Program-made: the position numbers and the translations under genes
NCBI GenBank assembly: GCA_001872165.1
Contig: MNXK01000230.1
Coordinates: forward strand, 1 to 21,585
DNA: 21,585 bases
Origin: Anaerolineae bacterium CG2_30_58_95
Lineage (GTDB): Bacteria > Chloroflexota > Anaerolineae > Anaerolineales > Villigracilaceae
Reading direction: 5' to 3'
Shown: one piece after another, positions 1 through 7,638 of the stretch
How the letters are laid out: each line of letters begins with the position of its first letter
Position numbering within the stretch: the first letter of the stretch is position 1
Notes under the pieces: generated by a model
Seen by the model: only the letters and a program-made list of their open reading frames with translations
What the model was told of the DNA's origin: nothing
Databases searched by the model: none

Positions 1-429
1 CTGGCGCTCCACGACCGGCGCGATCCGCTGTGGTTCGAGGCGGCCCAGCTCTCGACCGGAAAAGCGCTCAAACAGGCCGGGATCACGCTCGATCAAATCT
101 CCCTGTTCGAATATCACGACGCCTACTCGATCTACGCGGCCTTATCCATCGAGGCGGTAGGATTTGCGCGGCGCGGTCAGGGCTGGAAGCTGGCCCAAGA
201 TGGGGTCATTGCCCTGAACGGAAAAATCCCCTGTGCGACGATGGGAGGATTGAAGGCGCGCGGCAACCCGGGCGGAGCTACGGGCGTGTACCAAGCCGTC
301 GAAGCGGCGACACAGTTACGAGGTCAGGCCGGCGCGAACCAGATTGCTGGGGCGCAGTTCGCGCTCATCCAGTCGCTCGGCGGACCAGCGTCCACGGCTG
401 TAAGTCATATATTGGAGGCGACGGCGTAG
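1..429 (+). CDS. Thiolase, SCP-x / archaeal acetyl-CoA acetyltransferase type (3' part only)
   Basis: The reading frame is open from base 1 to TAG at 427-429, so 142 C-terminal residues are visible and the start lies outside the window. The sequence follows the C-terminal half of SCP-x-type thiolases: an EYHDAYSIYAALSIEAVG stretch (the His-Asp segment of the active site), then GGLKARGNPGGATG and a final IQSLGGPAST motif. These enzymes condense or cleave acyl-CoA; the archaeal members make acetoacetyl-CoA for the mevalonate pathway. The nucleophilic Cys lies upstream and cannot be checked. Where most thiolases have GHPxGATG, this one has Asn (codon 265-267). The DUF35 gene 152 bp downstream is the usual partner of this thiolase type, so an HMG-CoA synthase gene just upstream is a reasonable expectation. 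The family is secure; the exact substrate is not. Confidence 0.88.
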   Translation: MALHDRRDPLWFEAAQLSTGKALKQAGITLDQISLFEYHDAYSIYAALSIEAVGFARRGQGWKLAQDGVIALNGKIPCATMGGLKARGNPGGATGVYQAVEAATQLRGQAGANQIAGAQFALIQSLGGPASTAVSHILEATA

Positions 430-435
430 AAGTAT

Positions 436-512
436 ACAAGTAAACAAGTAAACAGGTAGACAGGTAAACAAGGAATTATCGAGGCATTTATCTACTTGTG
501 TACCTGTGTACC
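436..512. repeat. 8-bp tandem repeat array with inverted copies
   Basis: Five 8-bp units run head to tail from 436 to 475: ACAAGTAA, ACAAGTAA, ACAGGTAG, ACAGGTAA, ACAAGGAA. After a spacer of about 15 bp, two more units of the same kind appear in inverted orientation at about 491-510 (read on the minus strand as ACAGGTAC and ACAAGTAG). The arms can pair into a long imperfect hairpin. The array fills the gap between the thiolase and the DUF35 gene. It has no T-run and is not coding in any convincing frame. Confidence 0.75.
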
Positions 513-581
513 CGATCCACAAACCTGATAGAGTTTGAGAGTCCCACCTCGTAAAATAGGCTTGCAAGTAAGGAGTAAAAC

Positions 582-986
582 ATGGAAATACCGCGCCATT
601 GGCGATTGAGACAACAACGGTATGGATTGGTTGGCGAAATCTGCCCGCACTGCGAGGCCAAGATCTTCCCGCCGCGCGATATCTGCCCCTCATGCGGGCA
701 GGAAGCCAAGACGCTTTACGCATTCAGCGGCAAGGGCGAAATATATTCGTATACCACCATTTATGAAGCACCCGCAGGTTACGACGAGAACGCGCCCTAC
801 ACCGTGGCGCTCGTCAAATTGAACGAAGGCCCGCTGGTGACGGCGCAGTTGACCGACCTGGGCGACCAGCCCATCCAGATCGGCATGCCGGTCGAGATGG
901 TGACACGCAAACTGCGCCAGGATGGCGATGAGAGGGGAATGCTGGTGTATGGGTATAAATTCAGGCCCGTCTTGGCCGTTTCGTAA
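582..986 (+). CDS. DUF35 zinc-ribbon / OB-fold protein (thiolase partner)
   Basis: This is a 134-residue protein of typical DUF35 size. An N-terminal helix is followed by a rubredoxin-like zinc ribbon with Cys21, Cys24, Cys35 and Cys38 (CPHC and CPSC), then an OB-fold from about residue 48 onward containing the family-typical GEIYSYTTIYEAP and YTVALVKLNEGP strands. AGGAG at 571-575 lies 6 bases before the ATG and supports this start. In archaea DUF35 proteins bridge acetoacetyl-CoA thiolase and HMG-CoA synthase in one complex that channels the intermediate. The thiolase fragment immediately upstream supports the same role here, although DUF35 proteins also accompany thiolases in fatty-acid or steroid breakdown. 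A strong terminator lies 18 bp after the stop, so the gene ends its transcription unit. Confidence 0.9.
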   Translation: MEIPRHWRLRQQRYGLVGEICPHCEAKIFPPRDICPSCGQEAKTLYAFSGKGEIYSYTTIYEAPAGYDENAPYTVALVKLNEGPLVTAQLTDLGDQPIQIGMPVEMVTRKLRQDGDERGMLVYGYKFRPVLAVS

Positions 987-1004
987 CGCCTCCTAAAAAA
1001 GGTC

Positions 1005-1038
1005 TCGCCCTGTCAGGCAACTGGCAGGGCGATTTTTT
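1005..1038. terminator. Rho-independent bidirectional terminator
   Basis: A 12-bp stem with one T-G wobble (TCGCCCTGTCAG pairing with CTGGCAGGGCGA) is closed by a GCAA tetraloop and followed by six T on the plus strand (1033-1038). Six A at 995-1000 precede the stem, so the minus strand also reads as a stem followed by U-rich RNA. It sits between the convergent stops of the DUF35 gene (986) and the Cys-rich gene (1056) and probably serves both. Confidence 0.92.
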
Positions 1039-1055
1039 GTTTTACAAAGAGAGTT

Positions 1056-2876
1056 TCATCTGCGCTTCCTCAACTCATCGAACCCGGCGCAAGCCCGCTC
1101 CAGCGCAGCAGCGTCCTTCCAGCGCGAAGGTACTTTCAGCTTCAGTTCGTCATGGGACTCATTCTGACGAATCTGGTAGTAACGAATCTTTTTATCGGGC
1201 ACGCCGTATTCCCACTGGAACGATTTCAACAAACGCTTTATCTGTGATTCGATGAATTCCGGCCCGTCCGGGCGATAGACAAGGCCTCTTTCCCTACAAG
1301 CCGGGCCTTTCTCGCACCAGCACATAACCGAAATTCCCTCATCCGTCATTTCCCACACGCGCGTGGCGACTTCGTGCTTCTTGAGCATGGCGTAAGCCGT
1401 GATACTGTTTTGCGCCGGGTCTGCATACACCTCCATGTGGTCGGCCAGTTTCTCTTTAGGCGGGGCAATTTTTGCGCGGGATGTCGGCCTTTTGGGCGCT
1501 TCCCGTTTCGCGGCTGTTTTCTGCCTGGCAGGCTGCTCCGTTTTCGGGCTGGACGCTTTCTCCCCGCTGCCTGCTTCCGTTGTATCATCCCCGGAGGGGG
1601 AAACTGCCTTTTCCTGGCTGACAGCGCGACGCGGCTCTCCATTATCGGCGTGACATTCGTTGAGATGCTCATTGCAGGTCACTCGCTGACAGGTGGTACA
1701 GCGGCTCAAGCTATGGACGCACACCGGGCGGTCACAGACGGCGCAGGTTTGCACCTGGTCGGCGCATTTCTGGCAATAGGTGCGCTTGCACTCCACGCAC
1801 TGCGGCGCGAGACAATCGCTGTGCGCCAGATGTCCATTTTCGCACAGCAATAAAGACTTGCCCGGCTGGCCGCACACGTCGCAGGTCAGCGGCTCGACCA
1901 CATGCAGTAGCGGATCCCAGGTTGCCACCCGTTTCACCGCAACCCCGCGTTTGCCAATTTCCACCGTCAAATCGAGTTTGGGCTGGGTGATGATGGCGAC
2001 ATTCAGCAGTTCCAATTGGATGCGCAGGTGATATTTCTGTTCCACATCCTCCAGTTTGGACAGGCGCTCGGCGGTGATGGCGGCGCGTTTGGCTTCCAGC
2101 CCCGGGCGGCGCTCGTCATCGGCTTTTTGCAGGCGGCGGTCGGCGTCTTTGAGCAGGTCAGTGTAATATTCGTTTAGGCGGGCGCGGTCGAGTTCCAAAA
2201 ATCGCTGCAGACGTTTTTGCAAACCTGCCAGCGTATCGCCCAGTTCGTCCGCCACCGACTTGCGGGCGCGTTCCAGCAGGGCCGCCAGCGTTTTGGGGGC
2301 CAGCGGCGGCTCATTGTTCCAGAACGCGGCGGCGGGTGACAGGTTTTGGGAGTGATTCTCCATATCGAGAATCGCCTGTCGTTGGATCCCCGCCCCATTA
2401 ACGGCATATCCGCCCTGCGCATCCATCCAGACCGGCAGAATCAGCTCGCGCTTTTCATCAGAAATCAGGCTTACCTTGAAATTGAAACGCACATAATGAT
2501 GCAGATGTGGCTGCTCCACTGCGCCTGGCACGGGAAATAGTTTTGCATTGGAGATGGAAATGGCTTTTTCGATGGCGGCGTACAGCCCGGGCTTTGCCAG
2601 GCGGACATTGTTGATAAAAAACCGCCCGTTGGCTGTTTGCAGGCGCAGTTCGTTGACGATGGTTTCCACCAGCGGGTGCCCGTAGTGCAGAAAAGTGCTC
2701 TCTTTTTCTGACTCGGATGAAAAGGTGAAGCGCTGATGAGCCTCCACGCCCCAGCGAGTGGATACTTCGTCGGGCAGCAACGTCTCGTAAATCCCGTAGG
2801 CGGGCGGCTCCACCAATCCGCCCACCTGACGGCAGTAGCCCAAAACCAATTCTTCGAGAGAAATATCTTCGGACAT
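1056..2876 (-). CDS. Cys-rich coiled-coil protein paired with SNF2 helicase, unknown function
   Basis: I do not recognise this 606-residue protein as a named family. The N-terminal part (1-190) is globular. Residues about 195-290 are rich in Arg, Glu, Leu and Lys, suggesting a long coiled coil. Residues 332-408 form a dense Cys/His zone with many CxxC pairs (CDVCG, CVECK, CAVCD, CTTCQ), probably several zinc sites like stacked treble-clef or B-box/RING-type fingers. A charged, disordered Lys/Pro/Ala linker (about 410-475) leads to a C-terminal domain (480-606). The ATG lies 3 bp after the TAG of the helicase gene, so the two are almost certainly co-translated. A zinc-dependent DNA-, RNA- or protein-binding adaptor for the helicase is an inference from this pairing only. 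Confidence 0.85.
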   Translation of the reverse strand: MSEDISLEELVLGYCRQVGGLVEPPAYGIYETLLPDEVSTRWGVEAHQRFTFSSESEKESTFLHYGHPLVETIVNELRLQTANGRFFINNVRLAKPGLYAAIEKAISISNAKLFPVPGAVEQPHLHHYVRFNFKVSLISDEKRELILPVWMDAQGGYAVNGAGIQRQAILDMENHSQNLSPAAAFWNNEPPLAPKTLAALLERARKSVADELGDTLAGLQKRLQRFLELDRARLNEYYTDLLKDADRRLQKADDERRPGLEAKRAAITAERLSKLEDVEQKYHLRIQLELLNVAIITQPKLDLTVEIGKRGVAVKRVATWDPLLHVVEPLTCDVCGQPGKSLLLCENGHLAHSDCLAPQCVECKRTYCQKCADQVQTCAVCDRPVCVHSLSRCTTCQRVTCNEHLNECHADNGEPRRAVSQEKAVSPSGDDTTEAGSGEKASSPKTEQPARQKTAAKREAPKRPTSRAKIAPPKEKLADHMEVYADPAQNSITAYAMLKKHEVATRVWEMTDEGISVMCWCEKGPACRERGLVYRPDGPEFIESQIKRLLKSFQWEYGVPDKKIRYYQIRQNESHDELKLKVPSRWKDAAALERACAGFDELRKRR

Positions 2877-2879
2877 GGG

Positions 2880-4745
2880 CTACTCCGCCGAAAAATCTTC
2901 GCCGAACAGGGCTTCGTCGTATTCCTGGGTTTTCTGGTGCGCCTGGCGCGCCTGAACCAGCGCTTCGCCCAGTTGCTTGAATCCGTCGTGCAGTTCCTCG
3001 GCAGATTCCGCCTGCATCCAGATGTCGAGCAGCAGGTCTTCGAAGTCGCGCTCGTCCGAAAGTTGCCCCAGAATCATGTCCATTTCGCCGATGACCAGCT
3101 CGAACATGTTGAGTTTCTGGTCGAGGATTTCGAGCAGGTAATCTTCCACCGTGCCGCGCGCCGAAAGGTTGTAAATGCGCACGTCGCGCGTCTGCCCGAT
3201 GCGGTGAATACGCCCGACGCGCTGTTCGATGCGCATGGGGTTCCAGGGAATATCGAAATTGACCATCGTGCGGCAAAATTGGAGATTGCGTCCCTCCCCG
3301 GCGGCTTCGGTGGAGAGCAGCACCTGGGCGCGCTGCTCGAAATCTGCAATTGCCTGGTTTTTGGACGGTGTTCCCATTTCGCCGTGATAGGTGACGACCG
3401 AGAGTCCCAGCCCGCGCAGGCGTTCGGCGAGACGCTCCAGCGTGCGGCGGAAATGGGTAAAGATGATGATCTTTTCGGCAGGGTCGCGCAGGCTGGTAAG
3501 GAGCAGTTTTTCGAGCGCCTCGGCCTTGGCCCAGGCCTGGATGCGGGTGGACTGGTCGGCGAGTTCCAGCAGTTCGCGGCGCTGTTCGGCTCGATGGGCG
3601 CGTTCGGCCAACGCGCGCAAGGTTGGCTCGGCAGATTGGGGACTGCTGCCAATTTCACGCTGAAGGGTGAGCAGGGCAAAGCGGTCTACCTGGCGGAGAC
3701 TCTTATCCCCCTCCGTCCCCTCATCGCTGCCCGGCAGCGTCTTTGTTATTTCTGAGTCCGGCGGGGCGGCGATAGGGAGATGAAAGGGGGATGTTCGCAT
3801 TTGCGCGCGCACGTAACCGCTGACCGCCTGATAGAAATCGGTTTCCTCCTGAGAAAGCCCCAGGCGAATGGTGCTGGCCTGGCGCGGCGGCAGTTTGATG
3901 TTCACCTGGCTGCGGGTATGGCGCACCATCACGTCGCCCAGCAAATCGCGCAGTTGTCCGCGATTTTTGGGCAGGCGCGGATCGCCGTGCGCTACAAACT
4001 GCTTACGAAACTCGCGCGGGGTTTTTAGTTGACCGGGCTTGAGCAGGGTAATCAGGTTATACAGTTCATCCAGGTCATTTTCGACCGGGGTGGCGGTCAG
4101 CAATAGAATATATTTACGCTGCAAATCATTGACAAATTTCCATGAGGCGCTGTTGCGGTTTTTGAGATGGTGCGCTTCGTCCACAATGACCAAGTCGTAG
4201 GGAATCTGGGCAATCCGGGCGCGGTGTTCGGCGCGGCGGGCGGTGGCGAGCGATGCAATCAGCAGCGGAAAGCGTTCCCAGGCTTTGGCCCCGGCGGCGC
4301 GGAACTCAGCGTCGGCGCTGGTGGTGAAACGGGGCAGCCCGAACTTGATGGCCAACTCCTCGCGCCATTGTTCCACTAAAGCGGCAGGCGTGACAATCAG
4401 CACGCGCTGGACAACGTTGCGCACCAGATATTCCTTGAGTACCAGCCCGGCCTCGATGGTTTTCCCCAGCCCGACTTCATCACAAAACATGCCGCGCCCG
4501 CGAAAGCGGCGCAGCATAATTTGGGCGGCGCGCACCTGATAATCAAACGGGGCAAACTCGAGCGATTCGAGGCAGACCAGTTCGTCAAATCCGCTGATCA
4601 GTTGGGCATGCTCCGCCAGCAAACGCAAACGGTAGAGGTCGCGGCTGGCAAACTGCCCTGCGCTGATGCCTTTCAGGGCTGCCTTGTCCACTGGCAGCAG
4701 GCGAATATCCGTTTCGGAGATGTTTTTGGAGGAGATGAGTGTCAT
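2880..4745 (-). CDS. SNF2-family (RapA/HepA-like) DEAH helicase/translocase
   Basis: This 621-residue protein carries the full two-lobe SNF2 ATPase. A Q-motif-like FDYQ lies at 67-70, motif I DEVGLGKT at 89-96, motif II DEAH at 189-192, motif III TATP at 217-220, the start of lobe two FTHFRRTLE from 429, STEAAGEGRNLQ at 478-489 and motif VI QRVGRIHRIGQ at 508-518. DEVGLGKTIEAG is the signature of the bacterial RapA/HepA-like branch, whose members translocate on duplex DNA and remodel protein-DNA complexes such as stalled RNA polymerase. RapA itself is about 970 residues, so this is a compact core without the accessory domains. Residues about 318-350 are a low-complexity acidic insertion between the lobes. 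No Shine-Dalgarno sequence is evident before the ATG. The gene directly precedes the Cys-rich partner. Confidence 0.93.
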   Translation of the reverse strand: MTLISSKNISETDIRLLPVDKAALKGISAGQFASRDLYRLRLLAEHAQLISGFDELVCLESLEFAPFDYQVRAAQIMLRRFRGRGMFCDEVGLGKTIEAGLVLKEYLVRNVVQRVLIVTPAALVEQWREELAIKFGLPRFTTSADAEFRAAGAKAWERFPLLIASLATARRAEHRARIAQIPYDLVIVDEAHHLKNRNSASWKFVNDLQRKYILLLTATPVENDLDELYNLITLLKPGQLKTPREFRKQFVAHGDPRLPKNRGQLRDLLGDVMVRHTRSQVNIKLPPRQASTIRLGLSQEETDFYQAVSGYVRAQMRTSPFHLPIAAPPDSEITKTLPGSDEGTEGDKSLRQVDRFALLTLQREIGSSPQSAEPTLRALAERAHRAEQRRELLELADQSTRIQAWAKAEALEKLLLTSLRDPAEKIIIFTHFRRTLERLAERLRGLGLSVVTYHGEMGTPSKNQAIADFEQRAQVLLSTEAAGEGRNLQFCRTMVNFDIPWNPMRIEQRVGRIHRIGQTRDVRIYNLSARGTVEDYLLEILDQKLNMFELVIGEMDMILGQLSDERDFEDLLLDIWMQAESAEELHDGFKQLGEALVQARQAHQKTQEYDEALFGEDFSAE

Positions 4746-4873
4746 TGTGGGGTGAGTTTACCACGAACTTGAAAATGACTTAATAGTGACGCGATGAACT
4801 TCTCATGTTGGGCTTGTAGAAGTATTACTCCGCAGATTCATCCGTATTTTACTACCCGGTCACAACCAATCGT

Positions 4874-4882
4874 TGCTATAAT
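4874..4882 (+). promoter_or_regulatory. Extended -10 promoter for the orphan protein gene
   Basis: TGCTATAAT is a perfect extended -10 element (TATAAT at 4877-4882). No good -35 element lies 17 bp upstream, which is usual for extended -10 promoters. Transcription would begin near 4889, giving a leader of about 22 bases before the ATG at 4912. The spacing supports that start although the Shine-Dalgarno sequence is weak. Confidence 0.6.
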
Positions 4883-4911
4883 TCCAATAACCTACCACAT
4901 GGGCAACAGCC

Positions 4912-6012
4912 ATGCCTGCTTATCCAGCCTACGTACCCCAAATGCTCGCCCGCGCCCGCTACGAGGGTCAATGGCACGCCGGCCAAGCCGACGCTGCCGC
5001 CCTGTGCTTCGACGTGCTGGCGCTCTTCCCCGATTGCGCGCAGGCCGGCGATCTCGTCTACGAACTCTTTTGCGACGAATGGACGATTTACGACAACCGC
5101 GTCGCCATTCAGCGCAACATTGACGAGTGGGACGACCGCCCCTGGCAGCAGCGCCGTCGCCTCGCACTTTCATTTCGGTTCATGAGTCGCTGGCAGGGTT
5201 GGGAGCGTGAATATTTGGAAGGATACGAACATGAAAAAGACGGGCCGCCCGATGTTGCCAAAATTTTAGAGGCAGGCAAAATCGAACTGCTCGGCGCGTA
5301 CTGTCTGGGGGACGAAGAATGCACCGATTACACCTGGATGATCTTCGCTGAGGCGCTCGAGCGGACCAACGACCCGCGCGCCGCCCTGCTCTGGATTGGC
5401 AAAACCTACGCCGACCTGGGCTTTTTGGCCGATTCCGCCGAAGCCTTGGCTGAACTGTGTTCCCGCTTCACCGACCCGGACGCCCGCCGCCTGCTGGCCG
5501 AAGTCATCTGGTGGCGCGACAATGCCTACCGCATCCCGTGGATTCCCCCGCGCGGCGATGGCACGCGCTACAATCGCATGATGCAGCATATTGACCCCTC
5601 CGCGCCATCAGACGAGGAAGTCATCCGCTATTTCCGCGAGAAGCGCGCCGACAAATCCATCCTGCCCTACACGCCCAGCATTGACCCCGGCCTGGCGCGC
5701 CTTCTGGAATCCGCCATACCAAACGAACCCCAAAACGCCCCCGCTTCTCCGCTGGACTGGAGCTTCCTCGACTTGGATGATGGCCAGCCCGGCGAACCGG
5801 CCGATTGGGTTAAAAAGCAAATCAAATTGTTTGAAAGAGATGGAGATGATGAAGTGAGCAGGGAAATGATCGAGGAGATGAAACGGATGCACCGCTGGAC
5901 ACGCAACATCAGACCGCCGGCCACGCCGCCGCGATATGACCCGAATGAACCTCCTTTCGACCCGCGCGATATTCTCGGAAGCATGGATGATGATCTGGCC
6001 GACGACATATAG
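4912..6012 (+). CDS. Orphan soluble protein, TPR-like helical N-terminal half, unknown function
   Basis: This 366-residue protein has no signal peptide or membrane segment. The first 180 residues are Ala/Leu/Glu/Trp-rich helices with TPR-like spacing, for example ALCFDVLALFPDCAQAGDLV and a later FAEALERTNDPRAALLWIG segment. The final 130 residues are Pro- and Asp-rich and end in a strongly acidic tail (MDDDLADDI), probably disordered. The coding frame keeps a clear GC preference at third positions along its length, which argues for a real gene. It stands alone, divergent from the helicase gene. I cannot assign a function; TPR-like folds usually mediate protein-protein contacts. Confidence 0.75.
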   Translation: MPAYPAYVPQMLARARYEGQWHAGQADAAALCFDVLALFPDCAQAGDLVYELFCDEWTIYDNRVAIQRNIDEWDDRPWQQRRRLALSFRFMSRWQGWEREYLEGYEHEKDGPPDVAKILEAGKIELLGAYCLGDEECTDYTWMIFAEALERTNDPRAALLWIGKTYADLGFLADSAEALAELCSRFTDPDARRLLAEVIWWRDNAYRIPWIPPRGDGTRYNRMMQHIDPSAPSDEEVIRYFREKRADKSILPYTPSIDPGLARLLESAIPNEPQNAPASPLDWSFLDLDDGQPGEPADWVKKQIKLFERDGDDEVSREMIEEMKRMHRWTRNIRPPATPPRYDPNEPPFDPRDILGSMDDDLADDI

Positions 6013-6312
6013 AAATAAACCTGACCTGTCGCGACAATTCCACTCCGCCTACAGTTCTACCGAAATCCGTCCCGCGCGGTACATATCCAATATACGGCTA
6101 TAAATTCAGGCCGAAAGTCCAGTAAAACACTGAACTGATTCAAGGTTTTTTGGTAATGTACCTCCGCGCCGAGCGGAGGGGTGTTAGCCCCGTAGTCGAG
6201 GCGTTTTGCCATGAAAACCGCCCTTCGACTGCGCTTCGCTCAGGGCGAAAAGTTTGAATCACTTTACTGTATGTAGGGGGGGGGCCCCTCTTTGGTGCAG
6301 TTTTCGAGGACA
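6013..6312. other. Gene-free stretch with palindromes and a 9-G run
   Basis: These 300 bp contain no credible coding frame. They hold two hairpin-forming sequences (6161-6179 and 6219-6246) and a run of nine G at 6276-6284. They separate the stop of the orphan gene from the ragged end of the broken MBL-fold gene. The right part may be decayed coding sequence of that gene, because weak similarity to the expected continuation persists in another frame just after 6313. Confidence 0.6.
6161..6246. repeat. Pair of REP-like intergenic palindromes
   Basis: The first hairpin is CCTCCGC (6161-6167), loop GCCGA, GCGGAGG (6173-6179). The second has outer arms CGCCCT (6219-6224) and AGGGCG (6241-6246) around an inner GC-rich segment, giving the text GCCCTTCGACTGCGCTTCG and its complement. 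Neither is followed by a T-run, so they are not typical terminators. Their form and intergenic position suggest members of dispersed repeat families; copy number cannot be tested in this window. Confidence 0.55.
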
Positions 6313-6709
6313 CTACGGGAAGATAGCCAGAACACCTCGCAATCCTCCCGGCTGAGAGGGGGCGGTTTCCCAATGCAGACCTTCCATCGGGACAACCTTT
6401 GTCCCCTCAATTTCGGGCGGTCGCATTGACCGGGGGACAATGATCTTCTCACGGGATAATCCGGTCGGTTCGACTATCGCCAGGAGGGGCTCCGGTATAA
6501 CCCAAAGGATGGGTAATGTCCGCAAAGCGCGCACCATCCCGAGGTCCAGGTGGTCGGCATGCTCGTGCGTCAACAGGACGAAAGACAACCCATCCAGATC
6601 ATGGGCAATATCCATTTCCGGCACTTGGGGGAAGGCGGTGTTTTAGAGTCACCGGATCAATAGCCCAACGCACGTGGCCGGTGCAAAAAAGGCAATTGGC
6701 AGAATACAT
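6313..6709 (-). pseudogene. Metallo-beta-lactamase-fold hydrolase, frameshifted and truncated
   Basis: A frame starting at ATG 6709-6707 reads MYSANCLFCTGHVRWAIDPV and continues to about 6632. There a run of five C on the minus strand (GGGGG at 6627-6631) forces a one-base shift, after which the protein continues with PEMDIAHDLDGLSF and the zinc-binding motif THEHADHLD. The two parts join cleanly if one C is removed. The ATG overlaps the TGA of the PfkB kinase gene by one base, which shows that it was the next gene of that operon. The gene stops at TAG (6313-6315) after about 130 residues. UlaG-like MBL proteins are usually 200-250 residues, so the C-terminal half and its later metal ligands are missing. 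This gene is broken twice. Confidence 0.75.
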
Positions 6710-7611
6710 CAGCCAATCGAGCCATGATCATATTTGGCGTGCATCAGCGCCTCGACCTCGCTGACCGAGCGGTCGAACGGGCCCAATTTTTCCATTTTCA
6801 GGCTGGTCACCGCTGCGGCCCAAACGCCCGCTTCGGCGGGCGGCTTCGAAAGGCGCATGGCCACATACGCCCCGATGCAGGTGTCGCCGCGTCCGCTGCG
6901 CCCATTCAGTTTCTGCGGATAGAATCCCGCCTCGTAGAATTGACCCTCGGCATAAACCAGTACGCCATCCCTGTAGGTCAGCACGATCTCCCTCGGGCCC
7001 ATTCGAGCATAGCTTTGCGCGGCTTTGTAAATATCGATTTCGCCGGTGAGGAACTCTGCTTCCACCGCATCGCTCTTGAGAATATCCAGATAAGCCAGTG
7101 TCACCTGCATTTCCTCCCAGGGTTCGTATACCAGATTTTGACCTCGCAGCACGTGCACAAATCCTTGCATATCGGCGGCCAGGAGTATATCTTTCTCCTT
7201 CAGCGCCCGGAGGATATCCGGGCCGACCTCTCCTCGCAGGCTCGAACCGATAATTGCGGACTTTGCTTGCAAGCCCTCCACTTCACTCACGGTGATCGAG
7301 CCAGCCACCCCGTCAACAGACAGGTTGCGAATATCCGGATCCATCGTGGGATATTCCAGCCTCATACAAGTGGACTGGGGCGTATAGGTCACAAAACAGT
7401 CAATGCCCGCCTGGGTGAATTTCTCGACCACGCGTGCATCTTCTTTTGCCAGGCGGGTGACAACGGCCACCTTCAAGCCGAGACGAGCGGCCGCGTGCGC
7501 CGAGTAGTTGACCGCCCCACCGTCCACATACCTGACACCGGTCGGAGAAATGATCGTATCTTTGGTGTAATTCCCTATACAAATGACATCATAGGTTTCA
7601 GCAATGTGCAT
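6709..7611 (-). CDS. PfkB-family carbohydrate/nucleoside kinase
   Basis: This is a 300-residue kinase of the ribokinase/PfkB family, close to normal length. The N-terminal substrate motif GGAVNYSAHAAARLG (31-45), the KSDAVEAEFLTG segment (179-190) and the anion hole with catalytic Asp in GRSGRGDTCIGA (237-248) are all present. The active-site motif is normally DTxGAGD; here Ser239 and Arg241 replace the usual Gly-Ala context, but GxGD and the catalytic Asp243 remain. Family members phosphorylate ribose, fructose, adenosine, 2-keto-3-deoxygluconate and others using ATP; the substrate here is not predictable. The ATG lies 27 bp after the PiT stop and its TGA overlaps the next start, so it belongs to the same operon. 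The sugar-phosphate context suggests it acts on a dephosphorylated or isomerised intermediate. Confidence 0.9.
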   Translation of the reverse strand: MHIAETYDVICIGNYTKDTIISPTGVRYVDGGAVNYSAHAAARLGLKVAVVTRLAKEDARVVEKFTQAGIDCFVTYTPQSTCMRLEYPTMDPDIRNLSVDGVAGSITVSEVEGLQAKSAIIGSSLRGEVGPDILRALKEKDILLAADMQGFVHVLRGQNLVYEPWEEMQVTLAYLDILKSDAVEAEFLTGEIDIYKAAQSYARMGPREIVLTYRDGVLVYAEGQFYEAGFYPQKLNGRSGRGDTCIGAYVAMRLSKPPAEAGVWAAAVTSLKMEKLGPFDRSVSEVEALMHAKYDHGSIG

Positions 7612-7638
7612 AACCTTGATTTGACCTTTCGACGATGA

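Noticed and set aside
436..512. Possible CRISPR array
   Set aside because: Units are 8 bp without spacers, and there are no cas genes; it is a simple tandem repeat.
954..967. Shared 14-mer TATAAATTCAGGCC, also at 6099-6112
   Set aside because: About one such match is expected by chance in a window of this size, and the flanks do not match; the first copy is coding.
2736..3755. Long plus-strand open frame opposite the SNF2 and Cys-rich genes
   Set aside because: It is antisense to two genes with clear motifs, crosses their boundary, and has no ribosome site or recognisable domain.
2880..4745. SNF2 helicase as part of a DISARM-type defence system
   Set aside because: No methylase, DUF1998 or phospholipase D gene lies nearby, and the helicase is of the compact RapA-like kind. 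A defence role is not excluded but is unsupported.
6276..6284. Run of nine G as a phase-variation switch
   Set aside because: It lies outside any intact gene, beyond the stop of the broken MBL frame, so slippage would not control a product.
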